Positions 1 through 9,593 of a DNA stretch of 64,000 nt are shown here, piece by piece. The stretch is from Colwellia psychrerythraea (GTDB lineage Bacteria; Pseudomonadota; Gammaproteobacteria; Enterobacterales; Alteromonadaceae), in assembly GCF_000764185.1 (NCBI RefSeq), contig NZ_JQEC01000044.1:62001-126000 (forward strand). The letters run 5' to 3'. Position numbers and translations under genes: made by a program. The notes under the pieces were generated by a model that searched no databases, was not told the DNA's origin, and saw nothing but the letters and a program-made list of their open reading frames with translations. Numbering within the stretch: the first letter of the stretch is position 1; each line of letters starts with the position of its first letter.

Positions 1-549
1 AGCACTTAACTGATTTATACCTGCCTGAAGTTCCTGCCACTCATCCTCCGAGAAAGATAATAGCGAAAAGTTTAGTTGTGCTTCATTGCTAGTAGCATAA
101 TTAACTGGGAGTGGATGAAAATCAGCCCAATAATCGTTCTCCTCATTTCCTACGGAGTAAATAGAAGCAGTTGCCACTTTACTCCCTATTTTATAGTTGT
201 TTTTATTAATAAATTTTTCAATTTTAATTGCAGGGTAATAATCACCATATTTTGCCATATTTGTGTAAACAGCTAATAAAGGAGGGGTTTCTGAAATGAC
301 AATCGCAGGGGTCGAATCAGCTTTAAAATGCTCCTTAATTCTTAACCAGTAAAATACATTTATAAGCACTAAAACTAAAACAGCTATAAAAAAGTACTTG
401 TTATAACTGTAAGTAAAGTAAGTACAAATCAATACGGATAGAGCTAAAGGAATCGCTATTCCTGACTTATATTTTAGCCAGTTTAACGGTTCGAGTATAA
501 TCTCTGACTTATTAGTGGGGGAAGTATCATTGTCTAACGTAAATTTCAC
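1..549 (-). CDS. Partial hypothetical two-helix membrane protein (3' end outside window)
   Basis: Open from the window edge for 183 codons on the minus strand; the C-terminus lies beyond base 1. The chosen start is GTG at 549, because AAGGA sits seven bases upstream; an in-frame ATG at 570 overlaps that ribosome site. Residues about 24-43 and 46-63 form two hydrophobic helices, followed by a soluble part with no motif I recognise. It begins just after the core-like GTTATGT that ends the long repeat at 571, exactly as the first cassette gene follows the other repeat copy at 18053. I infer it is a cassette gene or a gene captured beside a recombination site. Function unknown. Confidence 0.7.
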   Translation of the reverse strand, partial: MKFTLDNDTSPTNKSEIILEPLNWLKYKSGIAIPLALSVLICTYFTYSYNKYFFIAVLVLVLINVFYWLRIKEHFKADSTPAIVISETPPLLAVYTNMAKYGDYYPAIKIEKFINKNNYKIGSKVATASIYSVGNEENDYWADFHPLPVNYATSNEAQLNFSLLSFSEDEWQELQAGINQLSA

Positions 550-570
550 ACGGACATCCTTTAAATACAT

Positions 571-972
571 AACAGTGTATTAGTGCACATCTCGAATTAA
601 ACCGTCGACAATTTCGGCTTAAAGCGTTCGCACACAATACTTTTTATAATAATTTTAGTAACTTACCAGTAAGTTTGGTTGCATTCAACTCCGCCTATAA
701 ATTTACATATCGTGCCGCAAGATATATGAGCCAAAAAATGGCACGTTATGTAAACGATTCAAGCAAAATATAAGTATTAAAAACAAAGGATTGTTAATTA
801 AGTTGGGATAAACAAGCCTGAAATTGGTATTACATATCGTGCCAAGTTCTTAGTCAGTTCATTATTAAACAATAGAGAAATTATTCATTAGAAAATATAC
901 TTGTGGCTAATGTCAACTAAGCGCACAAAGTGGTCATTATTAATTTAATTATGAACGATCACTATGGTGGTT
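571..972 (-). repeat. Long non-coding repeat, left copy (inverted relative to 17665-18053)
   Basis: Read on the minus strand this ~400 bp matches 17665-18053 at roughly 85-90 % by eye, with the last ~160 bp nearly identical, and both copies end at a core-like GTT (GTTATGT here, GTTAGGC there). Its distal part, about 880-972, also matches 53563-53662. There is no ORF. Inside are three copies of the 14-mer TTACATATCGTGCC or its complement (703-716, 740-753, 830-843), the first two forming a hairpin. It fills the gap between the edge gene and the FGE-like gene. Confidence 0.85.
703..753. repeat. Hairpin of two inverted 14-mers inside the long repeat
   Basis: TTACATATCGTGCC at 703-716 pairs with GGCACGTTATGTAA at 740-753 with one mismatch and a 23-base loop. 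A third copy lies at 830-843. The same arrangement is kept in the right copy (17775-17788, 17867-17880, 17903-17916). Conservation of the arms suggests a folded RNA/DNA element or protein sites. Confidence 0.6.
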
Positions 973-1117
973 TTTTCAACGGTCAGGCTTACTAAAATCC
1001 TATTAACAATAAGACTCTACTCTGGATTGATCTAATACACTCTACCTCACATAAAGGCAGTACTTAGTGGGCTAAGTGCTGCCTTTATGCTTTATAACTG
1101 ACTAGTTAACTAAAATA

Positions 1118-2800
1118 TTAACTCTTAGTTAGCGTTAACCAATTAAGCTTCCAGTTATTATCCAATGATTTCAATATCACGGTATTTTTACCCTTTTTCA
1201 ATGGAACTTTCAAACCTTGCTGAGTCTGCCATTCATGATAACCACCTGTTGCAGTCACGAGATCAACGCCGACTTTTTTATCATTAGCTAAGACTTCAAA
1301 ACCCTTGGTATCACGTGGCGTAGCTACTCGATATGCCAATTTATATAGACCCGCTTCTGGTACGTCTATTTGATAAGTAAATTGTGCTTCAGCACCAATA
1401 CCACCCACGCCAGTGAAGTTGTAACCGCCATCGTCATCTGAAGTACGTGTCAGCGAGCTATCACTCGACTGGGCAGCCCACTCAGCTTCAACACGTCCTG
1501 GAATTTCAACCCAACCCGCTTCAGTAGATACTTCACTATAATGACTTTGTTGATGAAAACTTACCGCAACCACCGCGTAGTCATATTTCATTAAACCCAT
1601 TTTTGGCTCAGTGAAACTAGTGTTAGTTAAATTCGTCGCTAACAGTTTGAACATGCCACCGGTCACTTCATTACGGTAAACACGGTAGCTTTCAACATTT
1701 TCTTGTTGGCTTTTATCCCAACGGATAGTGACTGACTTGTCATCTTGCTCAATTTTTACATTACTGACCGCATCAGGGAAAGCCGGCTGTATATCCCATC
1801 GCTTTTGTTCTTGTTGTTGAGCAAAGGTTAATTTTGCTAAGAACTTTTTACTCGCTGAAGATAACGATGGCGCTTTACCATCAAGGGCTAGTCTAAAACC
1901 ATCAACACCACCAGAGAAATCTTCTGGAATACTACCGCGTTGTGCTAAAGGTGAGTGACTCCAGTGCCAACTGCCACCACGAGTAGAACGACGTTCACAC
2001 TTTTCATCGATGAAAGCTGAACCATCGGTTGGGGTATTGCTATAATCTTCACTTCGACAATCAGCAAGCATCTCTAATACGTTACTCACCACATCATGTA
2101 AGCCAAATTGATTGGCTTTATACATGCCAACAATGCTTGCATAAGCCGAGTGGTCATTGCAATTTGACATATCACCCGACCAATTATAATAACTGGTATT
2201 ACTATCACGTTGTAAAACAGTCTCACCCGTTAAGTCTGCCGTATTGGCATAGTCACAGACTTTAGTTAGCTCCGTATCATCACCAAAGAAGTAATCGGTT
2301 TTAGTGCCCGCTCGGGCAGCATATTCCCACTCAGCTTCGGTAGGTAAACGATACGGTTTACCCGTCTCTTTTGCTAACCACTTGGTGTAAGCATTAGCTG
2401 CTTGCCAATTAATGCAAACCACAGGCTGAAATTCACTGGTATTTAAAGCATTAGTTTCCCAGTTACCTTTTGAATAAGCCCTAAACCAACCATTGAGTTG
2501 ATGGCGACATTCTTGTGGTACCGCGTAATTGGTGGCTTCTACAAATTGACGAAACTCATTCACCGTCACTTCATATTTACCCATGCTAAATTCACTAACA
2601 TTAACTTGATGTAGCGGTTGCGAGTTTTCGCTCGCTACTGAGCCCATCTCAAAACTGCCAGCGGGAATGGTCGCCATGATAGGTTCGATGGCTGACTCTT
2701 TCCCATCAGCATTAGCTCCAGCGGCATAAATTTCCCCGACAAGAAGTGTCTGGCTAGCGACAGATAAAAATAGCGCCGTTACACATTTATTAAATTTCAT
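1118..2800 (-). CDS. Secreted SUMF1/FGE-like protein with FnIII and carbohydrate-binding domains
   Basis: The start is placed at the ATG at 2800 (560 aa) because AAGGAAG precedes it and the protein then opens with a signal peptide (MKFNK...EIYA, cleavage near residue 27); the upstream in-frame codons lack this. Residues about 40-315 are a formylglycine-generating-enzyme (SUMF1/PvdO) fold, starting at IPAGSFEMGS and including RLPTEAEWEYAARAG and a late RGGSW motif. About 345-435 looks like fibronectin type III, and about 440-560 like a CBM6/CBM35 jelly roll. The family includes true FGEs and non-catalytic or oxidative relatives; I cannot see a diagnostic catalytic cysteine pair, so activity is open. 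It is a monocistron beside the purine operon, possibly a surface glycan-binding protein. Confidence 0.8.
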   Translation of the reverse strand: MKFNKCVTALFLSVASQTLLVGEIYAAGANADGKESAIEPIMATIPAGSFEMGSVASENSQPLHQVNVSEFSMGKYEVTVNEFRQFVEATNYAVPQECRHQLNGWFRAYSKGNWETNALNTSEFQPVVCINWQAANAYTKWLAKETGKPYRLPTEAEWEYAARAGTKTDYFFGDDTELTKVCDYANTADLTGETVLQRDSNTSYYNWSGDMSNCNDHSAYASIVGMYKANQFGLHDVVSNVLEMLADCRSEDYSNTPTDGSAFIDEKCERRSTRGGSWHWSHSPLAQRGSIPEDFSGGVDGFRLALDGKAPSLSSASKKFLAKLTFAQQQEQKRWDIQPAFPDAVSNVKIEQDDKSVTIRWDKSQQENVESYRVYRNEVTGGMFKLLATNLTNTSFTEPKMGLMKYDYAVVAVSFHQQSHYSEVSTEAGWVEIPGRVEAEWAAQSSDSSLTRTSDDDGGYNFTGVGGIGAEAQFTYQIDVPEAGLYKLAYRVATPRDTKGFEVLANDKKVGVDLVTATGGYHEWQTQQGLKVPLKKGKNTVILKSLDNNWKLNWLTLTKS

Positions 2801-3254
2801 TTCGTGCTTCCTTTTTAATGAGAACACCACAATGAAAAAAACAACCATAAAAGTCCTATTAAAAAATTAATTATTCATAAAAATAGAAAAATTATAGAAA
2901 AATATATTTTATGGAGCTGTAATGAATATCTGTAAGATCATGTTTTAATTTCCTTAATTTCATATAGTGAAATTCACACACACAGAACGCTCAAAATAGA
3001 ATTTAGTTAATTCAACATCTCATTGATTAATAAAAGTCAGCTAAAGGTTGCTATTTTTCAAGCATTTGTTTGCTAAACATCAGTTATAAAACGCTCCCTT
3101 TTTAACAAAAAAAATCAAAGCTTAGTTCACCTGATGAAAAGTTAAAGTTATAAAAAATCAAACCTGACACTTGTGTCAACTATCGATTCTGCTATAGTGA
3201 ATCCATACGAATATTCAAATCGATACAAAAATCAAAATTAAAGCGGAAAGAATA
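2801..3254. promoter_or_regulatory. Divergent promoter region of FGE-like gene and xdh operon
   Basis: This 450 bp gap contains no convincing ORF and is very AT-rich. The right end carries the operator at 3165-3178 and a possible xdhA promoter: -35-like TTGTGT at 3171-3176, 16-base spacer, TATAGT at 3193-3198. A GTGAAATTCAC palindrome lies at about 2964-2974. Nothing else is recognised. Confidence 0.5.
3165..3178. promoter_or_regulatory. Candidate BhcR/IclR operator upstream of xdhA
   Basis: TGACACTTGTGTCA has perfect 6-base arms and overlaps the likely -35 of the xdh operon. The same palindrome occurs at 26242-26255 (bhcA/Tsx) and in imperfect form at 38825-38840 (bhcB/bhcR). The position suggests repression or activation at the promoter; the protein that binds is inferred. 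Confidence 0.6.
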
Positions 3255-4724
3255 ATGGTAGTAAATACAATAAAATTCCTGTTAAACAACGAGCTAGTAG
3301 AAATTGAAAACTTAGATCCAAATCTAACGGTTTTACAATATTTACGTGAAGAGCAATTTAAGTCTGGTACCAAAGAAGGTTGTGCTTCTGGTGACTGCGG
3401 TGCCTGTACGGTGGTACTAGCAGAGCTAGATACTGAAAATAGTGAGCAACTAACTTATAAATCAATTAACTCCTGTATTACTTTTATCGGTAATTTACAT
3501 GGCAAACAGTTAATTACCGTTGAAGACTTAAAAGATGGCGCTAAATTGCACCATGCTCAGCAAACTATTGTTGATAACCATGGTTCACAATGTGGCTTCT
3601 GTACCCCTGGTTTTGTTATGTCATCATTTGCTTTACACAAACATAATCAAAAACCAAATCGTGCTGAAGTTTTAGAAGCATTAGCAGGAAATTTATGTCG
3701 TTGTACTGGTTACCGCTCAATTATTGAGGCGGCAATGACTTCTAGCGAAGCCAACCAAGAAGATTCTTTTGCTAAGCATTACCAACAAACAATAATAACA
3801 CTTACTGAACTAGAGAAATTACCAACGCCTAGCTTAAATGGCAATGGTAATACTTATATCGCTCCGCAGAACATTGATGAGCTAGCGATTGAATTAACTA
3901 ACGAACCTAAATCGACGTTAGTTGCTGGTGGTACCGATTTAGCCCTTTCAGTTACCCAAAACTTAGCCGTTGTCAAAAAGCTAGTGTATGTTGGTAACGT
4001 TGCTGAATTAACCACTATTGAAGAAACTGAGTCTGAAATAGTTATCGGCTCTGCATTACCATACAGTGACTTTATCGATACTTTACACCACCACTACCCT
4101 GATCTTGGTGACATGATTGAGCGTATCGGTGCGAAACAAGTTCGTAACACTGGTACTTTAGGCGGCAACGTAGGTAACGCTTCACCTATCGGCGATATGC
4201 CACCCGCTTTAATCGCTTTAGGTGCAACGATGACTCTTCACCTTAACGGCACAGAACGTACTATCTTAGTTGAAGACTTCTTCCTTGATTACAAGAAAAC
4301 AGTTCTGAAAACATCTGAATTTATCAAGTCTATTACAATTCCTAAGCCTGTTGCTGGTCAAACACTTAAGCTGTACAAGATATCTAAGCGTTTAGATGAT
4401 GATATTTCTGCGGTATTAGCAGCGTTCTTCATTGAACAAGATGGCGAAAAAGTTACCAATGTACGTTTAGCGTTCGGCGGTATGGCTGGTATTCCTAAGC
4501 GTGGTCCAGCGGCAGAAGCTGCATTATTAGGTAATAACTTAACAAAAGAGTCTGTAGCACAAGCTAAAGCAGCCTTAGCGACTGACTTCCAACCGATGAC
4601 TGATGTACGTGCTACTGATAAGTATCGTATGACAGTAGCTCAAAACCTTATCGAGAAATGCTATTTAGAGCTACAAAGTGCCCATAAAAGAAAAGCTATT
4701 GAAACACGAGTGGTGAATTACTAA
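3255..4724 (+). CDS. xdhA: Xanthine dehydrogenase small subunit (2Fe-2S + FAD)
   Basis: This subunit carries electrons from the molybdenum centre to FAD during oxidation of hypoxanthine and xanthine to urate. The N-terminal ferredoxin domain shows Cys43, Cys48, Cys51 and Cys74 for one cluster, and Cys113/Cys116 with Cys148/Cys150 (LCRCTGYRS) for the second. The FAD domain starts near residue 200, with VAGGTDLA at 223-230 and GTLGGNVGNASPIGD further on. At 489 aa it is the usual length for the fused bacterial XdhA. GGAAAG precedes the ATG. Its stop overlaps the xdhB start (TAATG), so the two are translationally coupled. It is the first gene of the 14 kb purine run and lies just downstream of the TGACAC operator. 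Confidence 0.97.
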   Translation: MVVNTIKFLLNNELVEIENLDPNLTVLQYLREEQFKSGTKEGCASGDCGACTVVLAELDTENSEQLTYKSINSCITFIGNLHGKQLITVEDLKDGAKLHHAQQTIVDNHGSQCGFCTPGFVMSSFALHKHNQKPNRAEVLEALAGNLCRCTGYRSIIEAAMTSSEANQEDSFAKHYQQTIITLTELEKLPTPSLNGNGNTYIAPQNIDELAIELTNEPKSTLVAGGTDLALSVTQNLAVVKKLVYVGNVAELTTIEETESEIVIGSALPYSDFIDTLHHHYPDLGDMIERIGAKQVRNTGTLGGNVGNASPIGDMPPALIALGATMTLHLNGTERTILVEDFFLDYKKTVLKTSEFIKSITIPKPVAGQTLKLYKISKRLDDDISAVLAAFFIEQDGEKVTNVRLAFGGMAGIPKRGPAAEAALLGNNLTKESVAQAKAALATDFQPMTDVRATDKYRMTVAQNLIEKCYLELQSAHKRKAIETRVVNY

Positions 4725-7102
4725 TGCGTAGTCTTATTGATGTAAAAAAAGCAAGTTCGAACGCTGACAAAGATGTAGTTAACGGACAAAAAAATATTGG
4801 TCTAGGCGGTGTAGGTCGCTCTAAAAAACATGAAAGTGCTGACAAGCAAGTAGCTGGTGAAGCAATTTATGTTGATGACCGTCCATCTCTTCGTGGCGAA
4901 TTACATGCGGCGGTTGGTCAATCAACCATGGCACACGCTAACATCATTTCAATGGACTTATCTGCTGTTAAAGCGGCAAAAGGTGTTGTAAAAGTAATTA
5001 CCGTTGAAGATGTACCAGGTCATACTGATATCGGTCCGGTATTCCCAGGAGATCCAGTATTAGCTATTGGTAAAGTAGAATTTGTTGGTCAACCACTGTT
5101 CGCCGTTGCCGCAACAAGTTTCGATCTTGCGCGTAAAGCCGTTAAACTTGCAAAAGTTGAGTATGAAGAACTTGAAGCAGTACTGACAGTGAAAGACGCT
5201 TTAGCTAAGAAGAATTTTGTTCGTCCTCCACATAGTTTGAAACGTGGCGATTCAGACTCAGCTATTGCTGCTGCAGCACATCAATTATCCGGTGAAATCA
5301 AAGTTGGTGGTCAAGAGCATATGTATCTTGAAGGTCAAGTTTCAACGGCAGAGCCTACTGAAGATGGTGGCATGAACATATTCACTTCTTCACAACATCC
5401 AAGTGAAGTGCAAAAGTTAGTGGCTGAAGTACTTGATATTCCACTAAACAAAGTATTAGTGGATATGCGCCGTATGGGTGGTGGTTTCGGTGGTAAAGAA
5501 ACACAAGCTGCACCTTGGGCATGTATTGCCGCTTTACTTGCTAATGCAACAGGCCGCCCTGTTAAGTTTAAGTTAGCACGTTTAGACGATATGGTAATGA
5601 CAGGTAAACGTCACCCCTTTGAAAACAACTACACCGTTGGTTTTGACGAAAAAGGTCAAATTAAAGGCATCAACATCGAAGTAAATGGTAACTGTGGTTA
5701 CTCACCAGATTTATCTGATGCGATTGTTGATAGAGCAATGTTCCACTCTGATAACGCTTACTACTTAGATCAAGCAACTATTACCGGTAACCGTTGTAAA
5801 CTAAACACTGTTTCTCATACCGCTTACCGTGGTTTTGGTGGTCCTCAAGGTATGATGACTATCGAATTAATCATGGATGAAATTGCTCGTCACCTTGGTA
5901 AAGATCCATTAGCAATCCGCAAAATTAACTTATACGGTAAAGAAGAACGTAACGTTACTCATTATGATCAAACAGTTGAACATAATAACTTAAGCGAGAT
6001 CATTGAATCGTTAGAAGAAAGTTCAGATTACCAAGCACGTCGTAAAGCAATCACTGAATATAATGCAAATAACAGCATACTGAAAAAAGGCATTGCCTTA
6101 ACACCCGTTAAATTTGGAATTTCTTTTACTGTTCAGCATTTAAACCAAGCGGGTGCTCTAGTTCATGTCTACACTGATGGCACAATTCACTTAAGCCATG
6201 GTGGTAGTGAAATGGGTCAAGGCTTGAATACTAAAGTAGCACAAATTGTTGCACAAGAATTCCAAGTTGATGTTGATACGGTTGCTTGTTCTGCTGCTCG
6301 TACTGATAAAGTGCCAAACTCATCGCCTACAGCGGCCTCTTCAGGCACTGACTTAAATGGTAAAGCGGCTGAAGCGGCGGCTAAAACCATCAAACAACGC
6401 TTAATTGACTTTGCTTGTGAGAAATATGACGTTGAAGCGCAACAAGTTCAATTTGAAAACAACAATGTTATTGTTGGTGAGCAAACTTTTAGCTTTGCTG
6501 AATTCTCTCAAATTGCTTACATGAATCGTGTTTCATTATCTTCTACCGGCTTCTACAAAACACCTAAGATTCATTATGATCGTGCTAGCGGTAAAGGACG
6601 TCCGTTCTTCTACTTCGCAACCGGGGCATGTGTTTCTGAAGTAATCATTGATACCTTAACAGGTGAATACAAAACTGTACGTACTGATATCTTACAAGAT
6701 GTTGGTGCTTCAATTAATCCAGCAATTGATATCGGTCAAATCGAAGGTGCTTTTGTTCAGGGCATGGGTTGGTTAACTACTGAAGAGCTAGTATGGAATG
6801 AACAAGGTCGTTTACTTTCAAACAACCCAGCAACATACAAAATCCCAGCGATTAACGATGCACCTGAAGACTTCCGCGTAGCGTTAGTACCAGATGCACC
6901 AAATCCAGAGCGCACCATCTACAATTCTAAAGCAGTAGGTGAACCACCGTTTATGTTAGGTATGGCTGTTTGGTCTGCATTGAAAGATGCTGTTGCCAGT
7001 GTAGCTGACTACAAAGTTAGCCCTAAACTAGACACACCTGCTACACCTGAACGTGTTCTGTTTGCTGTTGAAGCGCTTAAAGCAACAGCCGCGACGAAGT
7101 AA
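4724..7102 (+). CDS. xdhB: Xanthine dehydrogenase large subunit (molybdopterin)
   Basis: This is the catalytic molybdenum subunit, 792 aa, with both the aldehyde oxidase a/b hammerhead domain (about 30-140) and the Moco-binding domains. MGGGFGGKET around residue 250, the AYRGFGGPQG loop around 370, and the catalytic glutamate in KAVGEPPF (Glu740) are all present, so the enzyme looks intact. It pairs with XdhA (one-base overlap) and is followed 13 bases later by xdhC, which loads and sulfurates the cofactor. No molybdopterin synthesis genes are in the window. Confidence 0.97.
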   Translation: MRSLIDVKKASSNADKDVVNGQKNIGLGGVGRSKKHESADKQVAGEAIYVDDRPSLRGELHAAVGQSTMAHANIISMDLSAVKAAKGVVKVITVEDVPGHTDIGPVFPGDPVLAIGKVEFVGQPLFAVAATSFDLARKAVKLAKVEYEELEAVLTVKDALAKKNFVRPPHSLKRGDSDSAIAAAAHQLSGEIKVGGQEHMYLEGQVSTAEPTEDGGMNIFTSSQHPSEVQKLVAEVLDIPLNKVLVDMRRMGGGFGGKETQAAPWACIAALLANATGRPVKFKLARLDDMVMTGKRHPFENNYTVGFDEKGQIKGINIEVNGNCGYSPDLSDAIVDRAMFHSDNAYYLDQATITGNRCKLNTVSHTAYRGFGGPQGMMTIELIMDEIARHLGKDPLAIRKINLYGKEERNVTHYDQTVEHNNLSEIIESLEESSDYQARRKAITEYNANNSILKKGIALTPVKFGISFTVQHLNQAGALVHVYTDGTIHLSHGGSEMGQGLNTKVAQIVAQEFQVDVDTVACSAARTDKVPNSSPTAASSGTDLNGKAAEAAAKTIKQRLIDFACEKYDVEAQQVQFENNNVIVGEQTFSFAEFSQIAYMNRVSLSSTGFYKTPKIHYDRASGKGRPFFYFATGACVSEVIIDTLTGEYKTVRTDILQDVGASINPAIDIGQIEGAFVQGMGWLTTEELVWNEQGRLLSNNPATYKIPAINDAPEDFRVALVPDAPNPERTIYNSKAVGEPPFMLGMAVWSALKDAVASVADYKVSPKLDTPATPERVLFAVEALKATAATK

Positions 7103-7115
7103 TAGGAATATCATC

Positions 7116-8033
7116 ATGAAAATGAATTGGACCGGTGCAGTACACCAACTAAACAAACAAGGCAAAGCCTATGTTGTTGCGACAATTGTCGGTGTAACCG
7201 GTTCAACACCGCGTAATAGTGGCACCAAAATGGTGATAACCAATGAAGATATTTTTGACACTATTGGTGGTGGTCACCTTGAACATAAGGTGATTAAACA
7301 TGCTCATCAGTTATTAACTGGCGGTGAAGCTTGTCAACAACTTGAGCATTTTCAATTGGGTGCCCAATTAGGCCAATGTTGCGGTGGTGATGCCAGCGTA
7401 TTATTTGAGTGTTTTAGCGCGAGCGGTGCCAACATTATCTTATTTGGTGCAGGCCATGTGGGTAAAGCATTAATCCCTATTCTTGCGGGCTTACCTTGTA
7501 GCATTACTTGGGTAGATAATCGTGTTGAGCAATTTCCTGATGATATCGACAGTTATTCAAATGTCACAGCTGTTGTTAGCGAAAATCCTGCTGAAGAAGT
7601 AGCAACCATGCCGACAAATAGCTACTACATAGTGATGACACACAACCACCAACTGGACTTTGACATTAGCCATAACATTTTGAAACGCGCTGATTTTTCC
7701 TATTCAGGTTTGATTGCTTCGGATACCAAATGGCGTCGTTTTCAACAAAGATTTCAACACCGCGATATTGAAAAAAGCTTAGTAGAGCAGATGAATTGTC
7801 CTATTGGCTTAGCGCAAGTACAAGGCAAATTGCCAATGGAAGTTGCCGTGTCAGTGGCTGGTGAAATCATTCAGCTTTATCAAAAGCAACTAGCTGCCAA
7901 TAGCGTTGCCAATCCAGACGCCAATAGACAAAAAGACGCCAAAGAAAAAAGCTCAAAAAAAGGCATTGCCTGGCAAGAATTGAAAAGCTTAGTTAACCCC
8001 AAAATTAGCAAAGAAGTTAGCGAAAAAGTTTAA
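7116..8033 (+). CDS. xdhC: XdhC molybdenum cofactor insertion/maturation protein
   Basis: The start is the ATG at 7116 (305 aa): AGGAA lies upstream and the longer frame would overlap xdhB. XdhC proteins bind Moco and deliver the sulfurated form to xanthine dehydrogenase. The N-terminal XdhC/CoxI domain has GSTPRNSGTKM and GQCCGGDASVLFE; the C-terminal Rossmann domain has LFGAGHVGKAL at about 110-120. The last ~40 residues are a lysine-rich tail (KDAKEKSSKKG) that is longer than I expect for the family. It is the third gene of the xdhABC set. Confidence 0.93.
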   Translation: MKMNWTGAVHQLNKQGKAYVVATIVGVTGSTPRNSGTKMVITNEDIFDTIGGGHLEHKVIKHAHQLLTGGEACQQLEHFQLGAQLGQCCGGDASVLFECFSASGANIILFGAGHVGKALIPILAGLPCSITWVDNRVEQFPDDIDSYSNVTAVVSENPAEEVATMPTNSYYIVMTHNHQLDFDISHNILKRADFSYSGLIASDTKWRRFQQRFQHRDIEKSLVEQMNCPIGLAQVQGKLPMEVAVSVAGEIIQLYQKQLAANSVANPDANRQKDAKEKSSKKGIAWQELKSLVNPKISKEVSEKV

Positions 8034-8128
8034 ATAAAAATATGCTCGCACATATTTACTAACCTGACTCAGTTTGATCCATTGTGATTAAGCTGAGCCA
8101 GGCCCATCAAACTAAGAGGAGTAGCAAG

Positions 8129-9484
8129 GTGACCCATTTTGCTCTACAAAGTACACAAGTAGTTATTGCCGGAAAAATGATCGCTGCCTGCGTCGAAATT
8201 AAAGACCAGTTGATCCATGCTATTCACCCTTTTGGACAAGACTTAAACTGTGAAGTTAAAGACTTTGGCGATCAAGTTATTATGCCGGGTCTAGTAGATT
8301 CACATGTACATATTAACGAACCTGGTCGTACTGAGTGGGAAGGTTTTAATACTGCGACTCAAGCAGCTGCTGCTGGTGGTATCACCGCCCTAGTTGATAT
8401 GCCATTAAATTGTATTCCGGTAACAACCACTAAAGCTGCTTTTCAAGAAAAATTAGACTCTGTGCACGATAAACTTTGGGTTGATTGTGGTTTCTGGGGT
8501 GGTGTTATCCCTGATAATATTGATGAACTTGATGACTTATTAACCGCCGGCGTTTTAGGTGTTAAATCATTTTTGATTGATTCAGGTATTGAAGAATTCC
8601 CACCGGTTGCAGCGAAAGATATGCGCGCTGCTATGCCTATATTAGCCAAACATGATGTACCTTATTTGATTCACGCAGAACTTGATTGTGGTCATTTTGA
8701 TGATGTTGAAATCACTAAAGAATACAACTCATTTTTAGAGTCACGACCTAAAAGTTGGGAAAACAATGCTATCTCCTTGATGGTAGATATGGCGCGTGAA
8801 TCAAAAGAAGCCGGTGATAACTGTAAAGTGCATATCGTGCATTTATCTTCTGATGAAGCGTTAAGCACTATTGCGCAAGCAAAAGCAGAAGGTTTACGTT
8901 TTACTGCTGAAACTTGCCCGCATTATTTAACCATTGCCTCTGAAAATATTCCCGATGGTAAAACACTATTCAAGTGTTGTCCGCCAATCCGTGAAAACAA
9001 AAACCGTGAGCATTTATGGCAAGCAGTTACCGATGGCCGTTTAGACTTTATCGTTTCTGATCACTCTCCTTGTACACCCGAATTAAAACATATTGATACC
9101 GGTGATATTGAAAAAGCATGGGGTGGAATTTCAGCACTACAGTTTGGTATATCGTTAATTTGGACTGAAGCCAAAAATCGTGGTTTTACCTTAGTCGATA
9201 TAGCACGTTTGATGTCTTTAGAAACGGCTAAGTTTGCTGGTTTAGACGGCATTAAAGGTGCCATTAAAGTAGGAAATCATGCAGATTTTTGCATATTTGA
9301 TCCTACTATTGAATACACCATTACCACTGAAATGATCAAACACAGACACAACATTACTCCTTATGCTGGACGTAAAGTGACTGGTCAAGTAAACCATACC
9401 TTTGTCCGTGGACATCATGTTTATCAACAAGATGAATTCATTAATTCGCCAGTGGGTCGACCACTGCTAAAAGGTCAGTTATAA
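8129..9484 (+). CDS. allB: Allantoinase
   Basis: It hydrolyses allantoin to allantoate. I start it at GTG 8129 (451 aa) because GAGGAG lies seven bases upstream; an earlier in-frame GTG at 8084 has no ribosome site. Metal ligands are visible in DSHVHINEPGRTEWEGF (His59, His61), the carbamylated lysine in GVKSFL (Lys146), and later LIHAE, HIVHLSS and SDHSPC. Length and motifs fit AllB of the amidohydrolase superfamily rather than dihydroorotase or hydantoinase. It acts directly after OHCU decarboxylase (10729) and before allantoicase (9594). Confidence 0.95.
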   Translation: MTHFALQSTQVVIAGKMIAACVEIKDQLIHAIHPFGQDLNCEVKDFGDQVIMPGLVDSHVHINEPGRTEWEGFNTATQAAAAGGITALVDMPLNCIPVTTTKAAFQEKLDSVHDKLWVDCGFWGGVIPDNIDELDDLLTAGVLGVKSFLIDSGIEEFPPVAAKDMRAAMPILAKHDVPYLIHAELDCGHFDDVEITKEYNSFLESRPKSWENNAISLMVDMARESKEAGDNCKVHIVHLSSDEALSTIAQAKAEGLRFTAETCPHYLTIASENIPDGKTLFKCCPPIRENKNREHLWQAVTDGRLDFIVSDHSPCTPELKHIDTGDIEKAWGGISALQFGISLIWTEAKNRGFTLVDIARLMSLETAKFAGLDGIKGAIKVGNHADFCIFDPTIEYTITTEMIKHRHNITPYAGRKVTGQVNHTFVRGHHVYQQDEFINSPVGRPLLKGQL

Positions 9485-9593
9485 GGCTTTTAAAAAAACT
9501 TAACACTAAATAAAAAAGAATAAAATTAACATTCATGCAATGTATCAGAGTCGACCAAGACTTGCCTGACAATGCTGTAACTGGAGAGAGAAA

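Noticed and set aside
601-972. CRISPR array from repeated 14-mers
   Set aside because: Copies alternate in orientation and spacing is irregular; no spacer-repeat structure and no cas genes.
2029-2265. Plus-strand ORF inside the FGE-like gene, and similar opposite-strand ORFs in other long genes
   Set aside because: Shadows of the real coding frames: no ribosome sites, no domain patterns.
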